From: Diorhabda sublineata
Taxonomy: Eukaryota > Arthropoda > Insecta > Coleoptera > Chrysomelidae
Assembly (NCBI RefSeq): GCF_026230105.1
Contig: NC_079484.1
Span: 2,681,805-2,745,804 of the forward strand
DNA: 64,000 bases
Direction: 5' to 3'
Position 1 is the first letter of the stretch. The number at the start of each line of letters is the position of its first letter. Position numbers and translations under genes: made by a program. Under the pieces are notes generated by a model. It did not search any database. It was not told where the DNA came from and saw nothing but the letters and a program-made list of their open reading frames with translations. Positions 23,621-36,000 of this stretch are shown here, one piece after another.

Positions 23621-24355
23621 CGAAAACAAATCGATTAGATAACAGTTTTATAACGAGAATTCTCAAAATGTATGTACTCCAAGCGAATATTTGACTGTTA
23701 ACGAGAAACATGAATAATTTTTAAATAAATTTTAAAAACGAATTTCCTTTATTTTGAGTATATGACTCTACAGATTTATAATAAAAAGAATTTTCTCATT
23801 AGCCGAAATTATTTCAATCGCCACTTCAACAATAATTTCTATTCATCGCTGTTTGCGGACAATGAACTAGCTATTTATTACAAAAAGAATTTTAATTTGG
23901 GTAAAGGTGTATCGTTCTTAGAAATATTCAAGCAAATATTGTTAGTCATTGGGTAAATTAATTTTGTGCTTCTTTATACGTTTTTTGTTTCTTCTACATC
24001 AAGGCATTACATTTCCTTGTTGACCTTGTATTCATCTGATTCATCTCGTTTTTAGGATTCCTCGATATCATTGAATCATCATTTATATAGGTACAGTCGG
24101 TTAAGTCCCTGGATCACCACGAACACATTTCAAAAGTTGCACAATTCCTTAAATAACATCGAAGCGACTATAGATCAAATATTGAATTATCGGTATACAA
24201 GTGAATCAAAATTATTGAAGGTTATGGTCTATGTATTTAGAGACACGCGGTATAATTTATAAAAAACACAGTCGACAACGACCATTAATGTCTAAAAAAC
24301 TTGTTTACTAATTGAGCAATCTAACGAATTGTCAAAATCAGCTGATGCTTATTTA
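23621..24355. other. Intergenic sequence, no supported gene
   Basis: Two short plus-strand frames (23762-23956 and 24071-24262) show no recognised domain, start context or splice sites. I regard the stretch as non-coding. Confidence 0.4.
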
Positions 24356-24935
24356 AAAATGGCCACCGTGGGGAAACAGTGTTGCCACTTGAAGAAATGC
24401 AAAATTAACTAACGAAAATGTGACTTTGTTGTTTTTTTACTATCTTTTCGTTTAATGAAAAGGCGTTAACTACACCTAAAGCTTTAAATTTATCTTGTAC
24501 TATTCACTGGTTTATCACTTTACAACCTTGAAACGACTCAACTATGTTTGATAAACGTGAGCTCAAATTAATTTCCATAAAAAACTGAGTATTCTTAATT
24601 CTATGATTTGCTTGAAAGCTTACTTTGTACACTGACAAAAATACTTTGTATTAATTTCACAAAATTTATGATGAATTCAAAATAAAAAACTATAATGAGA
24701 GATGAAGCGCGTTTATTTTTACGGATTTAATCAAAATAAAAACAAATACTGAAGGTAAGCAATATAAAAAAATAGGTTAAAATGTTCCATAAACAAAAAT
24801 AAATCGATTCTACTCAGAACAAGTTTATTTACGAACCATAGAAATAACAGCATTATTTCTATGGTTTACAACAATATTTTTCAATCGAATTCAAACGAAA
24901 ATCGATTTTTTCTAATTATTTCGATTGTTTTAAGT
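24356..24935. repeat. Dispersed repeat, copy 1 (two modules)
   Basis: The first module (about 24356-24670) begins aaaatggccaccgtgggg and recurs at 25141-25430. The second module (about 24670-24935) contains agagatgaagcgcg, cagaacaagtttatttacg and a perfect 14-bp-stem hairpin; it recurs in part at 25884-26015 and more fully at 27509-27780. Copies differ by several percent and by short deletions. No protein coding is seen. Confidence 0.75.
24834..24866. repeat. Hairpin, 14-bp arms and 5-nt loop
   Basis: AACCATAGAAATAA, loop cagca, then TTATTTCTATGGTT. The arms are perfectly complementary. The same hairpin lies at 25973-26005 (loop cagta), and one with a single-base loss lies at 27674-27705. 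Confidence 0.9.
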
Positions 24936-24947
24936 TTTAAGATTACA

Positions 24948-25133
24948 GTGGAAGTCGAAAAAAAGAAGTATATAGAAGAAGAGTTATTAGAATGACAGAA
25001 GATGGAGGAGAGTACAGTAACGCCTAAAAGGTGGAGAAGATGAGAATAAAAGAATAGAAAGACGAAAGTGGAAATAGTTAAAGGAGGTTAGAAAAGATTC
25101 GATAACAGTAGAAATGAGGAAGTGCCAAACTGA
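24948..25133. repeat. Purine-rich dispersed repeat, copy 1
   Basis: It shares gaatgacagaagatggagg, agtacagtaacgcctaaaa and further sequence with 28739-28925, over about 185 bp. Looser relatives occur at 27990-28160 and 28460-28680. The plus strand is AG-rich with broken frames. The origin is unknown; a decayed retroelement is possible. Confidence 0.7.
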
Positions 25134-25140
25134 AGTAAAA

Positions 25141-26015
25141 AAAATGGCCACCGTGGGGAAACAGTGTTGCTAATTGTAGAAGTGCAAAATTAACTAACGA
25201 AATTGTGACTTTGCTGTTTTTTTTTACTATCTTTTCGTTTAATGAAAAGAAAGGCGTTAACTACACCTAAAGCTTTAAATTTATCTTACAACCTTGAAAC
25301 GACTCAAAGATGTTTGATAAACGTGAGCTCAAATTAATTTCCATAAAAAACTGAGTATTCTTAATTATATGATTTGCTTGAAAGCTTACTATGTACACTG
25401 ATAAATATACTTTGTATTAATTTCACTGAAACAGATGAACGTCATAAAACAATACCCCACGGAAGCCATTTTGACGTAGATCAGCTGTTTTCTTAGATTG
25501 ACTAATGGAGGGTACGTTCTAAATATTATTAATGCCCTAGATATTTTTGTACAACGTAAGTTGTTGAAATTTTGAATAATGAAAAGAAATTTTCAACTCA
25601 ACATACTTCAATTCAACTACAATAGACGACCGAAGCGTGACGTCACGGCCGTTATATTGTTATAGTTCAATTTCCAAACAAAGTTTGTGAGGTCACAAAA
25701 TCACAAATAACTAAACATGATCGTCAACTTAGTTTGGAAAAAGATCCCTAACCTGCACTAACAATGACGGTATGTGACGTCAACACTCCTGTAGTCACAC
25801 CTTTTGTCTACACCAGCGCCACTCTGGAAGTTTTTTGAACTGTTATTTAACGTAAATAAATCAACTTTCCAATCCATTTAATCGTCAAAATAAAAACAAA
25901 TACTGAAGATAAACAAAATAAATGTTCTACAAACAAAAATTAATAGATTCACTTAGAACAAGTTTATTTACGAACCATAGAAATAACAGTATTATTTCTA
26001 TGGTTTACGACAATG
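25141..26015. repeat. Dispersed repeat, copy 2, modules separated by unrelated sequence
   Basis: Module 1 (25141-25430) is close to 24356-24700. Module 2 (25884-26015) includes the hairpin at 25973-26005. The sequence between them contains two TGACGTCA palindromes (25638-25645 and 25775-25782) and is not present in copy 1, so either this copy carries an insertion or copy 1 carries a deletion. Confidence 0.65.
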
Positions 26016-26441
26016 TTTACGAGCACACAGCAATGGTGTGGAATGTTCTACAAAGTGAGGGTGAAGAAATTAAATTATTAACCTAGAAATAAATAAAACG
26101 CGAATAATGAATGTTTCAACTATTTTATTAAAAAACAAAATATATTATAAATACTATGGCACTAAGGGTTCTTAACGACAAATTCCACATACTACAATAA
26201 TTATCATTATTACTATAATCTACACAACATTTACAAATATCAAATATATTTAAGTACATGTATAAAAATAAATAATACTTGAGGACCATTATCGAAAAGT
26301 CAATAATACACTTATTGTGTAAAAAAATTTGAATTGGATTTCAACGATCTAATCAATAAACTGTAAGAAGAAAATGATACTCGATTTCGAATTCGTTTTT
26401 TATCAAGTTGAAATTTCTGGAACCGTTGGCAATATTCATAA

Positions 26442-26587
26442 TGAACACACTGTTTACACCGACACTCACAATTACACTGTCTGATAACCAAGTAATTGTC
26501 TTCAGACACTGAAAACAGTTTATGAAACGCGCGTCAGTCAGTGTAATTGTGAGCGTTGGTGTAGTGGTAGTGTAAACAGTGTGTTCA
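26442..26587. repeat. 146-bp foldback (inverted repeat)
   Basis: The left arm starts tgaacacactgtttacac and the right arm ends gtgtaaacagtgtgttca, its exact complement. A second matching block, cacaattacactg versus cagtgtaattgtg, lies further in, with a small length difference between the arms. The loop is about 50 bp. It looks like a foldback or small MITE. Frames read on the minus strand here are by-products. Confidence 0.85.
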
Positions 26588-27508
26588 GAGTGGTTTTTCA
26601 TACTATTATTTGCAGATATTTAAAAAAATACAGCCACGTGTAATGAAATCATCGTAGAAGTAGAAGGAGTTCTCAAAACTTATTGAAATTGATAATATTA
26701 GTAAATATCAAACTTATCAGAGGATTTTTAATAGTTATTCTTCTCTACTTTACTTAAATACCCAAAAATTTTTAATGGAAAATAATGTTTTATTCTCTAT
26801 AGTGATGAAAATGAAAAAATTATCTATGATAAATGTATTTATATTAAATGATTAACTTTAGATGTCAATGTAACAAGGGGAAAGGAATCTGTAGTCTATT
26901 TTTAATGTATCAGAGAGTATTTTTATCAATAATTGAATTAGTTAAATTCCGGTTCAGTTTTTTGAACTGGATTTATAAAATGAAGGGAACGTTCGGCTCG
27001 TCTAATGAGTACACTAAGAAAAAAATCACAAATAATTGTTGTTTGCGTTTGTTTTTATTTATTCTTTTATTTAAATTCGAATTGGGAACTGTCCCTTGAT
27101 GTTGTTGAGCATACCGAGAAACTGATCCACCTTTTGGTTAGGTTAGGTTTACTTTAGCTTCGATTAGGTTACGTTAACCTTATCTTCGATTAGGTTAGGT
27201 TTACTTTATCTGGGATTAGGTTTAGGTTCACTTTATATTTATCAAAAAGAACTCCTATGTCGTGTACTTCACAAATTCAGTTCAAAAAGCCGAAGTGTCA
27301 ACTTCTATTATAAATCCTCAGTTGTCTGCTCGTCCCTGTATAAATTTTTAATATATTATTGAAATTCTAAGGGACAATTTTCAGTTAAAAACTGTCCTCC
27401 CTGCCGATACGTTCTAAAAAATCATCAATATTCCCCCAATTCATCCCCAATAAATAATATTTATTCGACCAGCGACATAAACATATTTACACAAAATTTA
27501 AGCGTATA
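26588..27508. other. Intergenic sequence with AGGTTAGGTT-rich patch
   Basis: No gene was recognised. Around 27136-27230 there is a cluster of ggttaggttaggttt, gattaggttaggttt and gattaggtttaggttc. Such motifs are common in insect non-coding DNA. They are degenerate here and do not form a telomeric array. Confidence 0.45.
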
Positions 27509-27780
27509 TGAATTCAAAATAAAAAACTATAATGAGAGATGAAGCGCGTTCATTTTTACGGATTTAATCATCAAAATAAAAACAAATACTGAAGGTAAAA
27601 AATATAAAAAGATAAGTTATAATGTTCCATAAACAAAAATAAATCGATTCTGCTCCGAACAAGTTTATTTACGAACCATAGAAATAACAGCATTATTCTA
27701 TGGTTTTCAACTATATTTTTGAATCGAATACACGACGAAAATCGATTTTTTCCAATTATTTCGAATTTTTTGAACATATG
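27509..27780. repeat. Dispersed repeat, copy 3 (module 2 only)
   Basis: It is similar to 24670-24935 and includes agagatgaagcgcg and the hairpin at 27674-27705, which has lost one base in one arm. Confidence 0.7.
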
Positions 27781-28224
27781 AGCACACAGAAATAGTTTTA
27801 TTATAATTGTAAAATGTTTAAAAACAATTTTTCTCATTTGCATTACTCTATTTCATAATATGTACTCTGCATTGAATTTGTATATAATTAAAAAAGAATT
27901 TTAGTTTTGAGATTTTAGCAAATCGAACATGAAAGTGTACTCTTTTTAATATATACTCCCAGCTTTCGAATACTCACGTAAACATTAGATGATTGAATTA
28001 TTGAAAGATGAAGAAAATAGGACTAATAGAATAGGAAGACAAAAAAAAATGGTTAGAGAGAGACTCTTGAGAACAGTGGGAGTGAGGGAGTGGCAAAATG
28101 AGGCAAAAAAGCCAATAAAAGAGATGAAGATAGAGAAATAGAAAAAAGAATTGCAAAAAGCAGTAAAACATCAGGAATGGTTCCAAAAGTTAAGCTCACA
28201 AGATTTGTAACAAATAGCTAAAAT

Positions 28225-28420
28225 AAGATTTACGGGTTGTCGTCTCATCATCCTGTTATAACTAGTACTAGGTTGTCTTTTGGCATCTAGACCTGCAGAA
28301 TCTTATCGTAGTTTATGTTCCACAAATCACCTCCCAGGTCGAACCTTGCGCTGCTCCTGATAATATTTTCACTGGTCCTCTCTGTACAGATATGCAGCAC
28401 CACGAAATCATTTCCTCAGT
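28225..28420 (-). pseudogene. LINE reverse transcriptase fragment
   Basis: Minus-strand frames give SGAAQGSTW and, after a frameshift, GGDLWNINYDKILQV, then a stop and MPKDNLVLVITG followed by two stops and DD. This follows the order of reverse transcriptase motifs 4-5 in jockey/R1-type LINEs (G-x-PQGS-x-LGP-x-LWN-x-x-YD ... A-DD). Frameshift and stops show it is dead. The flanks are purine-rich dispersed repeats. Confidence 0.6.
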
Positions 28421-28425
28421 GGCTG

Positions 28426-29776
28426 AACACGAAGAAAAGAACAAATATAATCAAAGTAAAGAAAGTAAGATGGATGGACAATTGAAGATGAAGAAAATGG
28501 GAATTAAGGAATAGGAGGACCGAAGAAAAAATGGCGTTTAAAAGACTCATGAGGTCAGTGGGATAGAGTGAGTGGCAAAATGAACCGAAAAACAGAATAA
28601 AACTGGAAAGAAAAAGTGGAAGAACTCAAATAGAAAAGATAAAGAAAGTAAAATAGAAAAACGAATTCAAAAAATATATAACAAACAACTGAATTAGAAA
28701 TGTACCAAAAACTTAACAATGAACAAAAATTTTCTGAAAGATTTACAGTGGAAGACGTAAAAGAAGTATACAGAAGAAGAATTATTAGAATGACAGAAGA
28801 TGGAGGAGAGTACAGTAACGCCTAAAAGGTGGAGAAGATGAGAATAAAAGAATACAAAGACGAAAGTGGAAATAGTTAAAGGAGGTTAGAAGAGATTTGA
28901 TAACAGTAGAAGTGAGGAAAGTGAAAAACAGGAGAAAAATTAGAGTGAAAGTTCTGGAAGCCCAAGGGCTAGATGAGCGTGTATTCAGATGAGTTTTTGC
29001 TGTAATTTACTTCGGGAAACATTTTTTCTACGATTTAATAGAAATTAGTAGAAATATAATAACAAATCGGTATCATCCAGTGTGATCTTACTGGTACTTT
29101 GGCCATATAACTGGAAAAGTATCTGGAAGGACTAATGTCAAAAAGATCTAGCACAACTATGAACGTTTCGTTCCAATCAAAATTTGACTGAGTCAAAATG
29201 TTATCGGATACACCTTTATAAACGGAATGTCAAAAATTCTCTTCGAATCTACAACATCAAAAAATTTGTATCCGAAGTCAAATGTACAAATTTAGGGTTT
29301 TTTCAATTTTTTTTGGAAGCGGTTAGTTTTATCGTGACAATAGATCAAACAAAAGTTGTAGATCATACAAAAATCGTTCCAACACTTTTTTTCGTACGAT
29401 TCACCATTCGTGGATGAATTCTTGTAGAGAATTATTTTTGATCCGACTTATTTTCACGATAAAACATACCGTTTACGAGGAAAAGTGGAAAAAATCGTTT
29501 GACTATTGAATATTGAATGACTATTGCGGTTGTTGAATCGACGAGAAATTTTGACACTTTGATTTTAACGGTGTTTCCACCAATTTTCAGTTATAATTCT
29601 CATGTTTCCCATTGAATCGAAAAGCATTTTCACGCTTTTATGGTTCGAAATCCTACTTTATCGATGTTCTATCACTTTCCTTTTGCAAGGTAAATATCTA
29701 TACGTCTTCAAGTGAAAACAAATATATCACACATCATCTCTCATAATAAGAATAATTAACCTAATTTCCATAAATG
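28426..29776. other. Sequence downstream of Irk, includes purine-rich repeat copy 2
   Basis: The stretch 28739-28925 is the second copy of the purine-rich repeat found at 24948-25133. The remainder, including a plus-strand frame at 29184-29417, shows no recognised gene. The Irk 3' untranslated region should extend from 29776 leftward, but no clear AATAAA was found close to the stop. Confidence 0.4.
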
Positions 29777-30015
29777 TTACACATGTAAAATTAAAGATTT
29801 ATTTTTAAACGTTCCATTAGGGATTTTTCCGTTAGTTAACGGGGTGGTTTCTTCGACGTTTTCTTCTGGAGCCGTTATTGTTACTGGTATCGGACTGGTC
29901 GGTAATTTCATCTCGATATGGCCGTCGTCTATAGATAAAGAATCCATACTGGATAACGTATCGCTCGAATGAGAACGAACCGATGGGAATAGACCTATAC
30001 CCATACGGCAATTAC
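29777..30015 (-). CDS. Irk last coding exon: variable C-tail
   Basis: The acceptor is TTTACAG. It reads GNCRMGIGLFPSVRSHSSD and a Ser/Asp/Glu-rich tail with EENVEETTPLTNGK, and ends KSLILHV at TAA (29779-29777). The last residues (Leu-x-Val) could serve as a class II PDZ ligand. This is inference only. Confidence 0.88.
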
Positions 30016-33000
30016 CTGTAAATAATTAATAAAATAATAAATCATTTTTTATACATATGAAATGTGGAATATTTCAAGCAAATCAGATTAAAATATTTAC
30101 ACAGTCACATAAGGTGAGTGGTTCGCTTCATCAAAATATGATATGTGTGAATCTCTTTCGAATCAATTTGAATTTTATACTTAATTTAATATTTTTCATC
30201 TAATGACTGAACGGATGAGGCCATTTTTCAAAAGTAAAAAATATGACAAATGACAGAATAACGTTGATGACAGTTGACATTTTCACGTCCGTCCTGGTGA
30301 AGGTTTATCTATGGTTTTGTTATGAAATGGTTAGAGTTCATCAGAATATATTTAGAAGATAATTTAAATACATAAATCGATAAAAGTTGGCTTTGTAAAA
30401 CAAATAAGATTTGACGTTACTATAACCATTTTTGCTGCTACTATTTTTGACGAAATAAAAGAAAAGATTATTCATTTAACTTTTTGAAGGTCTTTATGGT
30501 AACTACTAGATTGTCAAATGTAAAAAATTTCCACTTTTCAACTAAAACTTAATCAAATTGAAAGAAAAAACTGGAAACAATTTGATTTAGTGTATGTAAA
30601 TTCGTTTAAATCTATAAAAATGAGGCGTATCACCCTGTATGACTGTAGGCGAATTACATAAAATAACAAAAAATGGCCACACTATAGATGTATCACCAAA
30701 CATGCATTTTATTTCATGATGTGAAATAACTTGGGCATTATTTCGACCTGCTTGTTATTAATAAAATAAATTGTTTCTTTATTTTTTTATTCGAAATTAT
30801 AGTTTATCCAAGAAGTACTTTCATATTTTTGCATTAGAAGGAGATGGTGGTAGTAAATTGACAACAACTTGATGTACATTTGACAAATGACATTTGAGGT
30901 TATATTTTAGCGAAGAAAATTGTTTAATTAATCGGTGTTTGTGCTAAAGGTTGTGAAAGAATGAAATTTTTGAAGAAATATGCAATGCGATGTTTTTATC
31001 ACCATAAAAAAGTTACAATACACATAAATATGAAGAAAAATGTGTGCTATTCACAGTGAGAATTATGAAATATATCATACCGTGCGTATTTGCTAAGAAA
31101 ATTTCGTCGTGGACATTTTGTTGTGAAAGATTCAGTCTCTCATTAATAGATCGGTTTATAAGACACAGAAAAAGGTTGGATGTATGGAAAAAACTTGATG
31201 TTTAGATGCCGCATTGGTTTACTTCACGAAATTTAATCAACTATATCAAAAAAGGGATGAAATAAAACCATTTATCAATAAATTATTAACAAATGATGAA
31301 AAATGGATGGAATATAAGAATGTTAAACGAAAACTACCTTGGTGAAATGTATTTAAGGATTGCAAAATCTGGATTAGTGATGGTAGGACAACGAAACAGG
31401 TAGCGTTTGATATTTTCGTTCTAATTAAGGTTAAATTAATAAGCGAAATACATAAATTTAAAAAAAAAAATATTTAAAAGAAGCTGTTTAATGGTTCACG
31501 AAGCTTTACGTCTATCGTATAACTCTTACCAGTTGTTAAATATTTAGAATTTTCCTCTGAAAGAAAAAAATTAAGTTAATTGTATAGTTTAGATTAATTT
31601 CACTGCGTTATTGGTTCGATTATTAGTTTCTCTTTCCACAGTGACTGGATTATAGGTTTAACCGAAGCTTTTGGCAATTTCGTTCTTTGACTGTAATATT
31701 TTCAATAAAACTTCGACAGTGAAATGATCTCTTTCGGACTTTGTCAAGGCAATACTAGAAACGACTCTTAGCAATACAGTCCCTAACTTCTTCATATTTT
31801 TCTCAGTGCTTCGTCCCAGTTATTATTTGTTAATGATAACAATTTTATCGTTAAAATTCATCCTGGCCAGAAACACCTTAAATTTTCATCAGTTTTATGT
31901 TAATTTAACTCAACTTAAGAGTGTTGAGGTTGAGATTCATATTCACAATAAAAGAAAATTTAGCCAAACCAAACTGCCAAGATTATTAGCTCGACAAATG
32001 GGATCAAAACAACTACCAGTTGACCTGAAGCCAAAAGTGGAAAAAATTAATGGAAATATCTGGTACGAGACAAACCAGGGAATACATAGTTGGATATATT
32101 GTTCGTCTTAACCGTTTATAGACGCGAAATACGACTAGTAACTGCTCGTTAAACGTAACATGGTATTTAAAACGCCATCTCCATGCTAATAGAGTCTTAA
32201 ATGATCTGGATAGGTGCTGGTGCCTGGAGGAGAGATTGAGTCATTAATTTGAGGTTAAAACACATCGAGAAGTCTTATGGTTTGTCCAGTGACATTAAGT
32301 TTCAAGCTAACGATATTTTGAAGCACAATAGCCCTATAAAGAGACCCATAACAATGAATTATATGATAATGAATGAATTATAAATGTATTACTGATACTT
32401 TGAAAAATTTTCGAATGCAAAATTAAATATTTACCTATTCCATCTTGATTGAACATAGCTCTACGTTCGTCGAGCTCTCTGGCACTACACAACGGCGTGT
32501 CAACTTCAACAGTATTGTTAAACAAGGCGTAGTCCACCTCGTACTCCCCTGATTCTTTCTTAAATGTTATCAATGATTGGAACCTATGACCCCATAAAAT
32601 TTCAGACGGTAGGTAACTGGATCTAGCTTGAGTGGTCATACCAGTCGATTCTATAACTCCTTCTATAACATTACGTCATTATATAGTATGTTGTTTTATC
32701 TTTAATGAAATCATTAAATTTGACAGCAAAAACCAACTAATATTACAATGAAAGAAAATACTTGTTATTAATTATTTTTTAGTCTGATCATATTCGGGTT
32801 TATTTAAATTTTTGTTTCCTATATTGGCACAACCTTTTCTAAAGTTTAAGCGTTCATATAAATATAGCAGCGTAGCCACGATTATCAAACGCAAATTATT
32901 ATTCAGTCTGATCAAATTTTGTTTTTCCTATATTGGTGTAACCTTTTCCAAATCACTTTATCGCGAACGTAGTATTCGAGTGGAACCAAGCCTCAAGAAC

Positions 33001-36000
33001 ATGGTGCTATATGATGGGCATACTGAAGATAGCGAAAGCCGTCAACATTTCTTAAGGATGGACTCAACAAATGTTGGTTAGAAAACGTGTCAATGCAAGA
33101 CTCGTATCTAAAAAACTGAAAATGTGACAACAAATGATGTGTTTACCGTGGTGTAGTTGACCATATATTCGTTCAAGAGAATCCAGAGATCAATCAAGTA
33201 TTGTGAGTTGTTTACTTGAAGTAACGACCGGATCTGTAGGTAATTTAAGATTTTTCACCACAATCCAGCATGATGTTCAGACAAGAATAATAAATCGGTA
33301 ACAATATTCGCCAGATTTCGTTTCCTTCGCCTTTTTCCTCATCCCTAAACTCATAAATCCGCTATGGGAAACGTGCTACGAATCAATTGAAATCACAAAG
33401 TTTTTTTGGTTTAGTTTTATAGTCGAATTTGATCATGATATTTGTTTTAAACACATTTTCATAAAACGTGGGAAATTTATAAACAATAGAATGACGTTGA
33501 AAACAATGATGATGATATACATTTGATATTTACAGGAATTAAGATAAATTTCAATTTAAACATCGAAGGTGATTCATAGAAATAGTTGAAAAGTATATAT
33601 TTTTCCAGACGAGTTTATTTAACATGCACAGAAAATAAGATAAATTTTTGTTTGATTATATATTAGAGATTGATTTACCTAAAATAACTACAATTTCGAA
33701 CCTCTCTCTAAGGAGGTTATTGGCAGACATATTGTAGAGAGGCGACTTGCTGTCTATTTTGTGGACGATGGTCGTTGGCCAAATGAAGAAAATTTTGTCT
33801 TCTTCTCCATCCCCACCGACCTTTAAATAATAATATCATCTTCAAATTTGAAAATAAATCATCAATCCAAAAAAAAATCAGCATTCAAATCAATTAAAAA
33901 ATTTAGTTTGGATTTTTGAGCCGATTAAATATTAAACGATCATCTAGTACATTAAAAAAGGACAAAAATAAAATAAAAAATGCATGACAGAATTCATAGT
34001 AGAGGCAAGGGCCGGTAAGCACATTGACCTTCTGTTAGACGCTAGTTGAAATTACCAGAGACCGATGTCGTTCGATAGATCGATCAACCGCTTTGGCTTG
34101 AAACTCATTATGAATTCGGATACGATTCCTAAACAGCTAAAAATGAGATGGCCCCAGTCATCTAATAAAATCCAGCAACTTCCAAGAAGCCGGTATCGAG
34201 TTGTTCCGCTCGATTGAGGCTCAGCTGCAAATTCCATGATCCCTACGATGTCAAGTAGCTTTTGCAACCAACTCGTTGTTCAATGGACGTAGAACCAATA
34301 GTTCTTGGCCTCTTAAAAAGCTTTACCTGGACCTCCGGGTTGGAAGCCCTGGGTGGAGAACGGTAAGAGCTTCCTCATCATATAATCTTGAGTTAAGTTG
34401 TGCCAGACGGTTTCCCAGTCGATATTTGTCGATACCATTTTCGCTAAGAGCTTCCTCATCATATAATCTTGAGCTAAGCTCTGCCTGACGGTTTCCCAGT
34501 TGTTATTTGTTGATACCATTATCGCAAAGAGCTTCCCCATCACTTAATATTGATTTAAACTCTTCCTGAGAGTTTCTAGGTTGATATATTTTGATACCAT
34601 TGTCGCGAAGAGCTTCCTCGTCACTTAATATTGATTTAAATTCTTCCTGAGAGTTTCTAGGTTGATATATTTTGATACCATTGTCGCGAAGAGCTTCCTC
34701 GTCACTTAATATTGATTTAAATTCTTCCTGAGAGTTTCTAGGTTGATAAATTTTGATACCATTGTCGCGAAGAGCTTCCACGTCACTTAATATTGATTTA
34801 AACTCTTCCTGAGAGTATCTAGGTTGATATATTTTGATACCATTGTCACGAAGAGCTTCCTAGTCACTTAATATTGATTTAAACTCTTCCTGAGAGTTTC
34901 TAGTTTGATATATTTTGATACCATTGTCGCGAAGAGCTTCCTCGTCACTTAATATTGATTTAAACTCTTCCTGAGAGTATCTAGGTTGATATATTTTGAT
35001 ACCATTGTCACGAAGAGCTTCCTAGTCACTTAATATTGATTTAAACTCTTCCTGAGAGTTTCTAGTTTGATATATTTTGATACCATTGTCACGAAGAGCT
35101 TCCCCATCACTTAATATTGATTTAAACTCTTCCTGAGAGTTTCTAGTTTGATATATTTTGATACCATTGTCGCGAAGAGCTTCCTCGTCACTTAATATTG
35201 ATTTAAATTCTTCCTGAGAGTTTCTAGGTTGATATATTTTGATACCATTGTCGCGAAGAGCTTCCTCGTCACTTAATATTGATTTAAACTCTTCCTGAGA
35301 GTTTCTAGTTTGATATATTTTGATACCATTGTCACGAAGAGCTTCCACGTCACTTAATATTGATTTAAACTCTTCCTGAGAGTTTCTAGTTTGATATATT
35401 TTGATACCATTGTCACGAAGAGCTTCCACGTCACTTAATATTGATTTAAACTCTTCCTGAGAGTTTCTAGGTTGATATATTTTGATACCATTGTCACGAA
35501 GAGCTTCCCCATCACTTAATATTGATTTAAACTCTTCCTGAGAGTATCTAGGTTGATATATTTTGATACCATTGTCACGAAGAGCTTCCTACTCACTTAA
35601 TATTGATTTGAACTCTTCCTGAGAGTATCTAGGTTGATATATTTTGATACCATTGTCACGAAGAGCTTCCTACTCACTTAATATTGATTTGAACTCTTCC
35701 TGAGAGTTTCTAGGTTGATATATTTTGATACCATTGTCACGAGGAGCTTCCACGTCATATGATTTTGGGTTAAGCTGTACCTGACGGTTTACCAGCTAAT
35801 ATTTAGACGATTTTGGCGGATTGAGGCGGGTAGATGCGTGTCAGTGTGAACCTTCCACTTCGTACTTCATGTTCTAAGCTTTCACTGGCTTGTTTCAACA
35901 TTTTATGTCGACGAATCACTTGTACACTCTGCTCGGCTCATAATAGTAACAATTTGGAGTTTGAGTCACCGAATTTGTCATAAAATTTAATCGCGACGAG

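Noticed and set aside
8446..27230. AGGTTAGGTT motifs as possible interstitial telomere repeats
   Set aside because: They are short, degenerate and scattered; only a few units in a row occur at any site.
32334..32434. Extension of the Irk frame past KYLILHSK
   Set aside because: This is intron read-through after the GTAAAT donor at 32434; the next exon joins in phase at 30015.
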